DNA of 64,000 bases. Source: Methanosarcinaceae archaeon (GTDB lineage: Archaea; Halobacteriota; Methanosarcinia; Methanosarcinales; Methanosarcinaceae). The notes under the pieces were generated by a model. That model saw only the letters and a program-made list of their open reading frames with translations. It was not told where the DNA came from and ran no database searches. Shown piece after piece: positions 8,572-18,458 of the stretch. The position numbers were made by a program, and so were the translations under genes. The stretch spans positions 20,674 through 84,673 of the forward strand of contig JAUWQD010000005.1 in the NCBI GenBank assembly GCA_030611265.1, written 5' to 3'. Numbering within the stretch: position 1 is the first letter of the stretch; every line of letters starts with the position of its first letter.

Positions 8572-8640
8572 CAAACTTGTAACCCATGCGAATCGCAGCA
8601 TGCCCCGTACATGCCGATGATACACTGGAAATACTTTGGA
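8572..8640 (-). pseudogene. pyrK fragment 2 (relic)
   Basis: The minus strand reads KYFQCIIGMYGACCDSHGLQ, matching [20 protein letters not shown] of the intact pyrK just upstream. One of the cluster cysteines has become Tyr and the frame stops soon after. It is a decayed duplicate of the [2Fe-2S] region, 0.2 kb beyond the end of the real gene. Confidence 0.65.
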
Positions 8641-8814
8641 CTGTCCCTAATTTGTATGCAGTTGAAACTGCCCGCAGAAGACTCGAAAATGTAGGTCACA
8701 GATTGTGTAAATACTGAATCTGCATTTAGGTTAATTCCCTCAAAGATACGGCAATTCGTGACAAATCACGGGTTAGAATTGTAAATGAATTGAAAATAAT
8801 AATTATTGTAGGAA

Positions 8815-8850
8815 ACCGCCGCCTGCGGCGGTTACCACGTCCGTTTTAAA
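8815..8850. repeat. CCGCCTGCGGCGG palindromic element, copy 1
   Basis: CCGCCGCCTGCGGCGG is followed by TTACCACGTCCGTTTTAA, directly after the pyrK stop. Related elements occur at about 30629, 32186 and 35838. It can form a GC-rich hairpin followed by T-rich sequence and might act as a terminator for pyrDK. Confidence 0.5.
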
Positions 8851-8854
8851 TAAA

Positions 8855-9634
8855 CTAAACTCCAACCTTTGTCCCGCTCGCCCCTCTCTTATACTCCCCA
8901 AACTCCGAGTCAACAAGCAACTCCCCATTAAAAACAGGTCCGTCCTTGCAAACCCTCAACCCATGCGGGTCCATGCAGCACGCTCCGCACACGCCGATAG
9001 CACACTTAAAGTGCCTGTGCAGGCTGAATTCCGCGCGCCCATGTGCATCAGCATCACGCAGTATGTCAAACACGCGCGCCATCATGATCTCGGGTCCGCA
9101 GGTGTATATCCTGTCATAATCCGAAATATCGATTTCATTCAGGACATCCGTCACGAATCCACGCCGACCTTGTGTTCCATCGTCGGTTGTGATATGGATA
9201 TTGCCTGCCATAAAGAACCTGCTTCCAAATATCAACTCATCAGAACTGCGCGCACCCAAAATAGTAGTGACATCAGACCCGGCATACGAAGCACACTCTG
9301 CTAAGGGTACAAGGGGTGCAGAACCCACGCCGCCCGCAATAACCAGAATCTTCTCATCCTCTTGTGGTAATGTGAAACCATTGCCGAAAGGTCCGCGAAT
9401 CCCGAGTGAATCTCCTTCCTTCAGTTCGAACAGTGCGGATGTTGCATCACCGACCTTTTGCACAGTGATCGCATTATTGTAAGAAAGTGTCATAGGAACC
9501 TCGTCCACACCCCGTATCCAAACCATCACGAACTGACCTGGGATTGCATTTTCAAATGACGTGTCAAAAAAGAACGTCCTTGTTGATGGGGATTCATCAA
9601 CCGTTTTTGTAATGGTTACATTGATAGGTCGCAA
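8855..9634 (-). CDS. pyrK: Dihydroorotate dehydrogenase electron-transfer subunit
   Basis: This 259-residue protein has the PyrK plan: an FAD domain ([27 protein letters not shown]), an NAD domain ([25 protein letters not shown]) and the C-terminal [2Fe-2S] cysteines in [12 protein letters not shown]. It passes electrons from PyrD to NAD. It begins with TTG directly after the pyrD stop (TGA then TTG). The ribosome site GAGGTGAT inside the pyrD end sits at the right distance, so the TTG is well supported and the two genes are translationally coupled. Confidence 0.95.
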   Translation of the reverse strand: MRPINVTITKTVDESPSTRTFFFDTSFENAIPGQFVMVWIRGVDEVPMTLSYNNAITVQKVGDATSALFELKEGDSLGIRGPFGNGFTLPQEDEKILVIAGGVGSAPLVPLAECASYAGSDVTTILGARSSDELIFGSRFFMAGNIHITTDDGTQGRRGFVTDVLNEIDISDYDRIYTCGPEIMMARVFDILRDADAHGRAEFSLHRHFKCAIGVCGACCMDPHGLRVCKDGPVFNGELLVDSEFGEYKRGASGTKVGV

Positions 9635-10549
9635 TCAGATCACCTCATGGGCAAGCCCGATAATATCTTCAATACCGGCATGACCGTTCTCATCAAGATA
9701 ATTGTCAATCCCGTCAGCGATCGAGCCAAACACACCGGTTCCATCAAACACCGCAGAACCGATCTGCACCGCACTTGCGCCTGCCATAATCATCTCAACC
9801 CCGTCCTGCCATGTGGATACTCCGCCCACGCCGATGATTGGAATATCAAGAGCGGCATAAAGGTCATAGACACACTTAACAGCGATCGGCTTCACTGCCG
9901 CGCCGGACAAGCCACCGAATCTGTTGCCAAGGATCGGATAACCCGTAGCAATATCAATTGCCATGGCGCGAACAGTGTTTATGGCAACCACACCATCAGC
10001 ACCGCCTCGCTCGGCTGCCTCACCGATGGTCGCAATATCAGTAACATTCGGGGTAAGTTTCACCCACACTGGAACGTCGACGCTGTCGCAGACAGCGCGC
10101 GTGATCTCCTCGACAACATAAGGATCGCTGCCGATCATCGCACCATACCCTTCGGCATGCGGGCAACTGACATTAAGTTCAAAAGCATCAGGTTTTGCAG
10201 GGCTCAACCCGTCCGCAACCTTGAGGAAATCATCGGCATCACCGCCGAAAATGCTTGCGATAACAGGAACGGACGTTCCTTTTTTCGCGAATTCGAGTTC
10301 CTGCAAAAAAGCATCATAAGAAGGATTCGGTAACCCCATCGCATTCAAAAAACCACATTCGAGTTGAACCATGCTTGGATTATGGTGCCCCTCCTTGGGC
10401 TCGGGTCCAATCGATTTCGTAACAACCGCCCCCGCGCCCCCTTCATTTGCCATTCGCACAAGGGATGCGCCGGTCGTACCCATAATGCCTGCGGCTAATA
10501 TCGTGGGATTTTCAAGTTCAAGTCCTGTAAGTGTAACCATGCTGTTCAC
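9635..10549 (-). CDS. pyrD: Dihydroorotate dehydrogenase, catalytic subunit (class 1B)
   Basis: This 304-residue TIM-barrel flavoprotein has NPTILAAGIMGTT at the N-terminus, the ELNVSCPH substrate/FMN segment, KLTPNVTDI, GGLSGAAVKPIAV and the C-terminal FMN phosphate site IIGVGGV...GASAVQIGSA. It oxidises dihydroorotate to orotate in pyrimidine synthesis, working as a heterotetramer with PyrK, whose gene follows without a gap. The class 1B cysteine lies in ELNVSCPHAEG and neighbouring segments. Confidence 0.95.
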   Translation of the reverse strand: MNSMVTLTGLELENPTILAAGIMGTTGASLVRMANEGGAGAVVTKSIGPEPKEGHHNPSMVQLECGFLNAMGLPNPSYDAFLQELEFAKKGTSVPVIASIFGGDADDFLKVADGLSPAKPDAFELNVSCPHAEGYGAMIGSDPYVVEEITRAVCDSVDVPVWVKLTPNVTDIATIGEAAERGGADGVVAINTVRAMAIDIATGYPILGNRFGGLSGAAVKPIAVKCVYDLYAALDIPIIGVGGVSTWQDGVEMIMAGASAVQIGSAVFDGTGVFGSIADGIDNYLDENGHAGIEDIIGLAHEVI

Positions 10550-10758
10550 ATCTTTTTACTCACTTTCTGCAAGTTAAATGACTATTCATATTATTTTTCC
10601 TGATAGCGTTTTCAAAAACTTAATTGTAATTATATATTATAAGTCTGTGCTGTTTATGGACAAATTTACGGTGTTTTTAACATTATAGTTAATAATTCAT
10701 GAATATACAATTGACATAAATGCTATCAGAAGAAATTGTTGAAGTTTTGTAGATACCT

Positions 10759-10826
10759 GTAGAAAGTGAGGTTGCAGACCTCAAACCCTTAAGAACGGAG
10801 CGTGCGACTTTCACCGCACTTCGCTC
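10759..10826 (-). mobile_element. Group II intron relic: domain V and domain VI
   Basis: On the minus strand 10793-10826 forms an exact 34-nt domain V: it starts GAGC (holding the AGC catalytic triad), has stem GTGCGGT, loop GAAA, stem GTCGCAC, then the two-base bulge and closing GTTC. The stem pairs with one mismatch. A short hairpin TTTGAGGTCTGCAACCTCA follows as domain VI, and the probable 3' end is CTAC at 10759. Domains I-III and a reverse transcriptase gene are not seen upstream on that strand, so only the 3' end survives. Confidence 0.7.
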
Positions 10827-10989
10827 AACCATTTCACAACCCGTATTCTTGGGCGATACGCGAATTTTTTTTCCTTTGTGTGTTGCTTTGCAATCCTGAG
10901 ATGTAGCCTGTTAATATTGGACCTTACTTTCTTCCGATAAATAGAGTTACATTGATTGGTAAGGTCTTTGTCTGTACGCTTCTCGCATT

Positions 10990-13560
10990 TTAAATCTTAG
11001 CACCTTTTTTTCGATTACAATCTTTATGAACGATTTGTAAATTTAAAAACCCATCTCTTCCACCTACAGCTAATGGGTTTATATGATCAACTTCAATTTC
11101 GTCTCCAACAAAAATAGAACTTTTGCAAATCGGACATACATTATTTTGTTTAAAAATCAAATTATTTTTCTCTTCATAAGATAGATTGATTTTGCGTGAA
11201 TTGTTGCGATATTCATCTTTAAATTTAAAAAGTATGTCTTTATAAGCAGCTAACCCATCAGTTTGAATATTTTTCATGCTCCCAAAAATAAATCTGATTT
11301 CATTTTTTAGTTCTTTTCTATGTTTTTTGACCATTTCTAAACCAATGTCATTCAAGATGACCCACAGAGTGTAAAAACTTTGTGTGGACCGTCTAGCGGT
11401 TTTTAAATGAAATAATTTATTTAGCTCAGTTCTCAAATATTCATTCAATTTATCTATGTCATCACAATCACAATCTAGTAAAATAATTTTCACTTTGCTT
11501 ATAAAACTTTCCGTATTTTTGATGGAACTTAAAAATATTTCCATTTCTTTTTCATTGACCGTCGCTGAGTGAAGAGTTTTTGTGATATCAGTCTTTTCTT
11601 TAATCCGTGCATAAATATTACTTTCTCGTTGATAAATAGTTAAAAATTTAGAGGATACGATCTCTTCTACATTCATTCCTTTCGATTTCAGCTCTAAATA
11701 AACCAAAGAAGTATATAATTCTTCATTGCTCATTCTACTATCATTCTTGCTGGCTTTCAAATGGAACCACGAAGAATGTTTTTTTGTATTCTCTTTAATT
11801 TTACTTATTAGATATTTGTCAATATATGAATTCCACATTTCGAATGAATGATCCCGTATTGGATATGGTTTATTATTTAATCTAATGAATAAATCAATTT
11901 TATCAAAATTTGGATTTATCTTTTCATCAATAATTACAATAGACAAATCGAAATCATGAATTTTATCTTTAAATTTATCAGGTAAATTACTATATTTTTT
12001 TCCATTAAATTCTGATAACAATCTAAGGTCATTAAGCTTGAAATTGTTTTTTTCCGAGTGTACTCTTACACCATCTTCGTCTAAAAAGGATTCTCCCAAA
12101 AATCCTAATATTGAAAGGATTCGTTGTTGCCCATCAATCACTTCATGTATCCCATCAATTCGCTTATAGATAAAAAGCGGTGGTATTTTTATGCCTAGCA
12201 AAATACTTTCAATCAATGCTGATGATTTTGCTTTATTTATTACTTCTCCCCTCTGATAGATTGGTCTCACTAAAAATTTATCCCTATTCATCTGTCTACA
12301 AATATCGTCAATTGTAATCGATGATGGTTCTGGTTTGTTAAGTCTAAGTAAATCTATTTTTTCATAATCATTATTTTGATTATTTGATTTAGCAAGTTTT
12401 GTTTGGAATTCAGAGTAATCGTCTAAATATAAATTGAATTTTAAACCCGTAGCATTCGAAAAAAAGTTTGATATAGTAATATATCTTTCATTTATATTCC
12501 TATAGAAATGACTATGTTCGAGAGATAACTTCTCTTTTTCTTTTATTAAATAATCAGCATATTCTGATATGAAATTGGCCTCTGTGATAAAATGTTTGTC
12601 GTGTTGTTCAGCATCCAATATCGTTAACATCCAAAATGTGCATTCATATACTAGTTTATTTTTTGATAAATCTGAATTTTTATTGGCCAATGTTCGCTTT
12701 AGAGTGATATTTATTTCAATATTGTCTCTGAAATTCTTATAATATTTATCAATGTCTACCATATTATTTGACAGCATTGAATAAAATTGTGCGATAATAT
12801 CATTTCGTCCAGCTAACGTAGAATATCTTTTTATAGGAATGTTATTTAATACCAATAACTGCCTGATTTTCGACATTGCTTTATCTAACGTTTCCTTTTT
12901 ATCAATCTGATCTACAACACGCTCGGCAAAAAATAGCTCCAATACATTTTTGAGTTCTTGCTTATCATTTTTGAATTTAATTTTAAAATATTTCGTCAAA
13001 TCATCGTTAATATACACAGCTTTATCGATTTCGTGGTTCTTAAGAGGGGTTATGCCCGAATTGTATCTTCGGAAAATTTCTTTCTTAATTAAATCTTCTT
13101 TTTTTTCATCTAAGCGAGGTTCATTTACCACACTAAATTCTATAAGTCTAATTTTAGTATCCCATAAAATCTCTTTAATCTCCGTATCTAATGAACCAAA
13201 ATCAGAATTTACCAAAAAATGTAATACATTCAACCCATTTTTCGACAAAAATACTTCGTTTTCGATAAAATTTCTAATAGTCTCAAATCTTTGGCGACCA
13301 TCTATTATTTCTATAGTCTCTTGATTGTTAAAGAATACCAATGGAGGAATCTCAGTGCCTAATAAAATACTTTCGATGAAATATGTTGCTTTATTAGAAT
13401 CCCATACATAATTTCGCTGATAATACGGATCATAAATGATTCGATCCCTTAATCTCCTGTTACCAAAGAGTGATTCAATGGACATGACTTTCGATTCAAT
13501 CTTTAAATGATTCTTAAAAATTTTATCTATCTCTTCGGATTTTAATAAAATCTCATCCAT
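10990..13560 (-). CDS. Double-DUF262 protein with C-terminal HNH nuclease (GmrSD-like)
   Basis: The start is ATG 13560 (ribosome site AGAGGTGG), giving 856 residues; a longer frame to 13626 lacks a ribosome site. Two DUF262 (ParB-like NTPase) domains are present, each with its hallmark: EIIDGRQRFETI (first) and EVIDGQQRILSI (second), preceded by PPLVFF and PPLFIY segments. The C-terminus is an HNH domain with CPICKSSIFVGDEIEVDHI and CNRKKG. DUF262 plus a nuclease is the build of GmrSD-type modification-dependent restriction enzymes and related single-gene phage defences; a tandem DUF262 pair plus HNH in one chain is less usual. The gene is AT-rich compared with pyrDK and hemCL and stands alone. 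Confidence 0.8.
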   Translation of the reverse strand: MDEILLKSEEIDKIFKNHLKIESKVMSIESLFGNRRLRDRIIYDPYYQRNYVWDSNKATYFIESILLGTEIPPLVFFNNQETIEIIDGRQRFETIRNFIENEVFLSKNGLNVLHFLVNSDFGSLDTEIKEILWDTKIRLIEFSVVNEPRLDEKKEDLIKKEIFRRYNSGITPLKNHEIDKAVYINDDLTKYFKIKFKNDKQELKNVLELFFAERVVDQIDKKETLDKAMSKIRQLLVLNNIPIKRYSTLAGRNDIIAQFYSMLSNNMVDIDKYYKNFRDNIEINITLKRTLANKNSDLSKNKLVYECTFWMLTILDAEQHDKHFITEANFISEYADYLIKEKEKLSLEHSHFYRNINERYITISNFFSNATGLKFNLYLDDYSEFQTKLAKSNNQNNDYEKIDLLRLNKPEPSSITIDDICRQMNRDKFLVRPIYQRGEVINKAKSSALIESILLGIKIPPLFIYKRIDGIHEVIDGQQRILSILGFLGESFLDEDGVRVHSEKNNFKLNDLRLLSEFNGKKYSNLPDKFKDKIHDFDLSIVIIDEKINPNFDKIDLFIRLNNKPYPIRDHSFEMWNSYIDKYLISKIKENTKKHSSWFHLKASKNDSRMSNEELYTSLVYLELKSKGMNVEEIVSSKFLTIYQRESNIYARIKEKTDITKTLHSATVNEKEMEIFLSSIKNTESFISKVKIILLDCDCDDIDKLNEYLRTELNKLFHLKTARRSTQSFYTLWVILNDIGLEMVKKHRKELKNEIRFIFGSMKNIQTDGLAAYKDILFKFKDEYRNNSRKINLSYEEKNNLIFKQNNVCPICKSSIFVGDEIEVDHINPLAVGGRDGFLNLQIVHKDCNRKKGAKI

Positions 13561-13792
13561 TATTATCCACCTCTTTTTACCAATTTTTTGTGACTTTGGG
13601 GAAGTGATAAAAACGAAACATTCCAATCAATGTTTGCAAGTGAAACGCTATATTGCGTTGCACCGCATTTATTGAATCGTTTGAAATTACCTCAAAGTAT
13701 GAACTTTTCCGAGAGTCTCCATTTTAATATTAATCTAGAAACAATAATATTTTAATATCATATAATGTAAATAAACTTTACTATACACCACA

Positions 13793-13885
13793 GAGACTTT
13801 TTAATTTATTCTGGATGAAATGAATCATGGCAAAAATATTCGCCGCAGAGGGTCGTTGTTTTTTCTCAGTGTCCCTCTGTGTTTT
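13793..13885 (+). repeat. Dispersed spacer repeat, copy A
   Basis: The stretch from GACTTTTTAATTTATTCTGG through GCCGCAGAGGGTCGTTG to CCCTCTGTG is repeated in inverse orientation at 30885-30975 with many matching bases. No coding capacity. It probably belongs to a non-autonomous mobile or structural repeat family. Confidence 0.6.
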
Positions 13886-14148
13886 TCCGAACCATTCCAG
13901 AAGATAATAAAAAGTCCCACACACATAAAAATATTATGCAACAATAACTTTCACTTTTCGCAGGTATCTGCAAATTTTAAACAAATTTTCATGAGAGTGG
14001 TTTTACATATTTCCAGAATATTATATTTATGTGAATACATAGAAGACATATTTTGAATGACACAAGTCCAAAATACTCCTATTTGGGAGTATAGTAAATC
14101 GTTTTCGTCTAATATTCACCATCACAATAAAGCCAATATCCTATATTA

Positions 14149-15090
14149 TCAATTAAACTGACTCTGTTCTGCATCCGAACCTGACAATTGGCAGACCGCG
14201 TCCTGTACCAGTTCCTTGCCGCCAAGTTTCACAAGTTCATGACCAAGCCTTTGACCTTCAGTCTTGTAATCTTCAGTCAGGATCAGTTCATCAACGCCTA
14301 CCTCATACGACCCATCCAGTGCAAGCACTTCTGCGCGCACATGCATAACGCCTTTTTCGACCTCTTCAGCAAATGCACCAATAGGAACGATACATCCACC
14401 TTCCACTTCCGTTATCACAAGGCGCTCGATCTCTGTCTCAATGCGCGACTGCGCATGGTCAAGAAAAGCGACCGCTTTTTCGGCTTCAGTGCCAGCTTTA
14501 GTAACAATAACGATCGTACCCTGGTTTGCAGATGGACAGAATGCATCAGGATTTAACTGCTTTACATCCATTTCCCAGCCCATGCGCTGGAGTCCCGCTT
14601 CTGCGAGCAGTATTCCGTCATACAGTCCGTCTTTGAGTTTTCTGATCCGTGTATCGATGTTTCCTCGAAGGTCCTGAATATTAAGGTCAGGTCGGTACCT
14701 GAGTAACTGTGCCCGCCTGCGCATGGATGTCGTTCCTATGACAGCACCATCCGGCAACTCATCAAGTGTCGATCCGTCTGCTGTCAAAAGCACATCCAAT
14801 GGCGAGTCACGTTTCAAGACCGCTGCGATGGATAACTCCGGAGGGCGTATGGTGGGCAAATCTTTCATAGAATGCACTGCGATATCTATCTCACCTGCGA
14901 TCATGCGGTCATCGATCTCCCTTACAAACGCGCCCACACCTGCAACTTCATGCAACGGGCGGTCTGTGAACGTATCGCCACTTGTCTTTATGATCAGTTG
15001 CGTGGTCTCAACACCGTTTTCCTTAAGCAGACGTTCCACAAGGTTCGCCTGTGCAAGAGCAAGACCACTGCCACGGGTTCCTATTATCAT
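14149..15090 (-). CDS. hemC: Porphobilinogen deaminase (hydroxymethylbilane synthase)
   Basis: This 313-residue protein starts MIIGTRGSGLALAQA and has the family motifs VHSMKDLPT, GTTSMRRRAQLL, DLRGNIDTRIRKL and the cofactor-cysteine loop EGGCIVPIGA, which binds the dipyrromethane cofactor. It polymerises four porphobilinogens on the route to sirohaem, F430 and cobalamin, all needed by a methanogen-type archaeon. It follows hemL by ten bases and is surely in the same operon. Confidence 0.95.
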   Translation of the reverse strand: MIIGTRGSGLALAQANLVERLLKENGVETTQLIIKTSGDTFTDRPLHEVAGVGAFVREIDDRMIAGEIDIAVHSMKDLPTIRPPELSIAAVLKRDSPLDVLLTADGSTLDELPDGAVIGTTSMRRRAQLLRYRPDLNIQDLRGNIDTRIRKLKDGLYDGILLAEAGLQRMGWEMDVKQLNPDAFCPSANQGTIVIVTKAGTEAEKAVAFLDHAQSRIETEIERLVITEVEGGCIVPIGAFAEEVEKGVMHVRAEVLALDGSYEVGVDELILTEDYKTEGQRLGHELVKLGGKELVQDAVCQLSGSDAEQSQFN

Positions 15091-15100
15091 TTTTAAACAC

Positions 15101-16366
15101 CTATTTCAGGTTAGCCTCGTAGGCTTCAAACGTCATTTCCAGATCGGATTCACTGTGAGCGGTTGATATGAAATTTGTCTCGAACTGTGAAGGTGGCAGG
15201 AAAACTCCGCTTTTTAGCATCCTGTGGAAGAACTCGAAGTAACCTTCCTTGTCGCATGTAAGCGCTTCCTGATAGTTCGAAGGAGTATCTCCAAAGAATA
15301 TCTTGAACATCGACGCAATTCCAGACACATTATAATCAAGCCCCAGATCAGAAACAATATCAGACAACCGTGCACGTACTGCATCACCTGTAGCGTTCAG
15401 TGTCTTGTGCACATTCTCCTTCTCAAGAACATCCAGCATCGTAATACCTGCTGCCACAGAAGCGGGACTGCCGCTGAACGTGCCTGCCTGATACACACTT
15501 CCTGATGGTGATATCATCTCAATGATCTCACGCTTTCCGCCAAATACACCGATCGGCATTCCACCGCCAACGATCTTCCCGAGTGTAGTCATGTCAGGTG
15601 TAACACCATAGTATTCCTGCGCGCCTCCCATGGCGAGCCTGAATCCTGTAATAACCTCATCGAATATCAGGACAACATCGTTCTCCTCTGTGACCTTGCG
15701 CACATCTTTCAGGTAATCCCCATCAGGCAGGATCGGACCGATATTTCCCATAACAGGTTCAATGATCACTGCTGCCATGTCATCCTTGTTGGATTCGATA
15801 GTATCTGTCATTGCCTCTATATCATTGTACGGAACCTGAAGCGTATTTCTTGTAAAATCCTCCGGAATCCCGAGTGAATCCGGCTTACCGTGTGTAGTTG
15901 CACCGGAGCCTGCCTTGACAAGCACGGCATCGTGCGCGCCGTGGAATCCTCCTTCCATCTTGATAAACTTGTTCTTACCTGTGAACCCGCGCGCTGCCCT
16001 TAGTGCGCTCATGGTCGCTTCCGTACCGGTTGTGACAAAACGAAGCATGTCAATGCTCGGGTATAGTGATGCGATCTTATCGGCAAGCGTCACTTCAAGG
16101 TCTGTAGGTGTGCCATACAGCCATCCCTTATCCAATTGTTCTACAATTGCCTGTTTGATGCGCGGATGGCCGTGCCCGAGAATTTTCGGACCATATGCCA
16201 TACAGTAATCAATGTATTCGTTCCCGTCAACGTCCGTGATCTTTGAACCGTTTGCAGATTCAGTGTAAAATGGGTATGGCTTGATCGCCCGAACCGGACT
16301 GCTAACTCCTCCCGGGAGGAGTGTTTTGGCTTTATCGTATAATTGTTTTGATTTCTCCAACGTCAT
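15101..16366 (-). CDS. hemL: Glutamate-1-semialdehyde 2,1-aminomutase
   Basis: From ATG 16366 (ribosome site GGTGAT four bases upstream; the frame extends to 16423 without one) the protein has 421 residues. It shows the PLP fold type I features: [45 protein letters not shown] and [13 protein letters not shown] with the Schiff-base lysine. It makes 5-aminolevulinate for tetrapyrrole synthesis. hemC follows directly. The stop codon is TAG, which matters if this organism reads amber as pyrrolysine. Confidence 0.95.
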   Translation of the reverse strand: MTLEKSKQLYDKAKTLLPGGVSSPVRAIKPYPFYTESANGSKITDVDGNEYIDYCMAYGPKILGHGHPRIKQAIVEQLDKGWLYGTPTDLEVTLADKIASLYPSIDMLRFVTTGTEATMSALRAARGFTGKNKFIKMEGGFHGAHDAVLVKAGSGATTHGKPDSLGIPEDFTRNTLQVPYNDIEAMTDTIESNKDDMAAVIIEPVMGNIGPILPDGDYLKDVRKVTEENDVVLIFDEVITGFRLAMGGAQEYYGVTPDMTTLGKIVGGGMPIGVFGGKREIIEMISPSGSVYQAGTFSGSPASVAAGITMLDVLEKENVHKTLNATGDAVRARLSDIVSDLGLDYNVSGIASMFKIFFGDTPSNYQEALTCDKEGYFEFFHRMLKSGVFLPPSQFETNFISTAHSESDLEMTFEAYEANLK

Positions 16367-16545
16367 AGTATCACCATTAAATATAAAATATTTAGATTTT
16401 GATAATAATTTTAAAATGCTCAAAAATTAACTAACATCTTCAATTTCAGATGAAATGGGTTGGCCGAGCCTGGTCATAATAAAACAGGTTTTTGAGCGAT
16501 ATTTTATGTAGGTATTGTGGACCTCGCCACCAGGCCTGTAAAGTA

Positions 16546-16692
16546 TCATCCATTCCTCTTGCTTGCAATTGCCACATTTTTGTATGGGCCTTCTGTTTTT
16601 TTATAACTAAGAATTTTACCGATATATCTATCAATTTTCACATAATGTCTGGATTTCGGATTCTTTACTTGAACAATATCTCTTTTCACCAT
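16546..16692 (-). CDS. Small conserved basic protein (48 residues)
   Basis: A short frame starts at ATG 16692, eight bases after AGGTG, and ends with TGA. It reads MVKRDIVQVKNPKSRHYVKI, later KILSYKKTEGPYKNVAI. This resembles a widespread family of tiny proteins with a VKNPxTGxYVKxD...HKKTxGPYKNV pattern and no known function. It lies between hemL and a cysteine-containing hypothetical gene on the same strand. Confidence 0.55.
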   Translation of the reverse strand: MVKRDIVQVKNPKSRHYVKIDRYIGKILSYKKTEGPYKNVAIASKRNG

Positions 16693-16801
16693 GATTAAAC
16701 ACCTATGGTTTATTGTTGATGAATATTTTGGTAATAATCTATCATTTGTGTAGTCCCAAATGTTTTGACTTTATATACTCCTTTCCACTTGTTATATTTT
16801 C

Positions 16802-17254
16802 TCACAATTCTGCCTCCAATCTTTCAAAGTCTGTAATGCACACCCATCCTTCTGATTGGTTCATTTTCGCTTTAACACATTTACTTTCAGGGAAAAGTCC
16901 GCCGCAAATCGCGCATCCGTGCATTGTTTCTTTTGATTTTACTGCCTTATCTATTTCCTCTATGGCCCGCTGAAACGCTTTCTCTGTAATCCTGCCCAAC
17001 CCAACCAGTATTGTGCCCGCCTGCCTATTATCTTCCGCCTGCCATAACCCGTGTAAACCAAGTCTTGAAACTTCGGTGTCTGGATCAAACATGAAATTGG
17101 AAGAGAAGATAATGGTTGCCACTTCCGGGATTGATTCAAAAGCGATGTCATTGGCTATTGAAGAAGGTATATGGGTGTGAGGAATAGGGGATGTAAATTT
17201 CCTGATGGAATTATATGAAAAATTCCCTATACTGATATGATGGCACTTCGCCAT
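16802..17254 (-). CDS. Conserved hypothetical protein with C-terminal cysteine cluster
   Basis: About 150 residues, starting at ATG 17254 or GTG 17260; the stop of the DUF362 gene overlaps its leader, so the two are co-transcribed. The N-terminus is rich in histidine (CHHISIG...HTHI). The C-terminal third has MHGCAICGGLFPESKC and later GWVC, which could hold zinc or an Fe-S cluster. I do not recognise the family. Its link to a ferredoxin-type DUF362 protein hints at a redox role, but this is inference. Confidence 0.6.
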   Translation of the reverse strand: MAKCHHISIGNFSYNSIRKFTSPIPHTHIPSSIANDIAFESIPEVATIIFSSNFMFDPDTEVSRLGLHGLWQAEDNRQAGTILVGLGRITEKAFQRAIEEIDKAVKSKETMHGCAICGGLFPESKCVKAKMNQSEGWVCITDFERLEAEL

Positions 17255-17263
17255 TGACACATA

Positions 17264-18388
17264 TCATTCCCTGCGTGTCAATATCCTCGCAACCAGTGAT
17301 CTCTGTATCTCAACTGCATTGTGCGGACAAAGTTCACGACAGCAGTAGCACTGGATGCACTTATCATCGTTGATCTTAAGCCTCCCATCCACTTCTTCGA
17401 TCGCATGTGGTGAGCAGTTCAAGACACACGCACCGCACAGTACACATTTTGCAGTATCTATATACGGTCTCATTGTGAAAAGCCTGCCAAGCCTTCTGGT
17501 TATGAAAGCCGGTGCTATTGTTGTTATACCGCCAGCAGATTCTTTGAATCTGACCTTCACATCATCGAGTGGTGTACCCACAACTTCCGGCTGTCTTGTA
17601 CCTATATTTCGCTCAAGTGCGGCGCGGTTTGTTGGGATCAGCATCGGTTCGAATCCGATCAGTTCTGATGCAACCATGTCCAGTGCAACACAATCGTAAC
17701 TCGCCATGACAATTCCTGAGTTAATGGGTGTGCCATGTGCCGGACCGTTGCCTTCCATCCCCACAATGCCGTCCATGACTGCGAGATGTGGTTTGACAAT
17801 AGAGTAGATGTCAACAACAGCGTTCCCGAACAGGTCACGTTTTGCAAGAAGATGTGCCTGTTTTCGTGTCTTTAAGGGCACGGCACCAAAGAAGTTCTTG
17901 ACTGCGCCGGTGTAATACGTAAGTTCGTGAGTCTTGAGTTTTGGTACCGAGATTATAACATCGGCATCAAGAATCGGTTTTGCGATGTACAGACGTGTGA
18001 ATTGTTTTGCATCCGGCACATCGACCTCAACAAAACCCGCCGTCTCAAAATTAACAATTTCTGCACCACATTTTTGTGCAGCATCCTCGATGCCGGATAT
18101 CTTCAGTGCTTCCGCAGTCGCACCCGGGTGTGTGATTCCAGCCCCGTCCCCAACAATAGGAATGCCGCCGATGTCGGATACGAGTTCACACATTGCTGTG
18201 ATGATGACAGGATGTGTGGTAACAGCATCCTCTGGCGGACGGGCTGCAAGGATGTTGGCTTTGAGAAGGACACGGTCGCCTGTTTTGATTATCTTTTCAA
18301 GTCCGCCGATAAGTTCGAGCGACTCAATGATCGCATCCTTTGCCTGTGAATAATCGGGACAATGCACGATCGAGACTTTCGTGTTCAT
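17264..18388 (-). CDS. DUF362 protein with two C-terminal [4Fe-4S] ferredoxin motifs
   Basis: This 374-residue protein has the DUF362 domain (about residues 1-290) with KANILAARPP, GDGAGITHPG, KLKTHELTYYTGAVKNFFG and VMDGIVGMEGNGP. The last 70 residues carry CVLCGACVLNCSP and CIQCYCCRELCP, a two-cluster ferredoxin. Proteins of this build are common in methanogens and anaerobes; the reaction is not known. The downstream gene overlaps its stop. Confidence 0.85.
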   Translation of the reverse strand: MNTKVSIVHCPDYSQAKDAIIESLELIGGLEKIIKTGDRVLLKANILAARPPEDAVTTHPVIITAMCELVSDIGGIPIVGDGAGITHPGATAEALKISGIEDAAQKCGAEIVNFETAGFVEVDVPDAKQFTRLYIAKPILDADVIISVPKLKTHELTYYTGAVKNFFGAVPLKTRKQAHLLAKRDLFGNAVVDIYSIVKPHLAVMDGIVGMEGNGPAHGTPINSGIVMASYDCVALDMVASELIGFEPMLIPTNRAALERNIGTRQPEVVGTPLDDVKVRFKESAGGITTIAPAFITRRLGRLFTMRPYIDTAKCVLCGACVLNCSPHAIEEVDGRLKINDDKCIQCYCCRELCPHNAVEIQRSLVARILTRRE

Positions 18389-18458
18389 GCGCAGTCATTG
18401 GGTGTACAGGTAGAAATGTTTTTAGTTTTCAATCAAACCCAAAGGCAGCAAAAACAGT

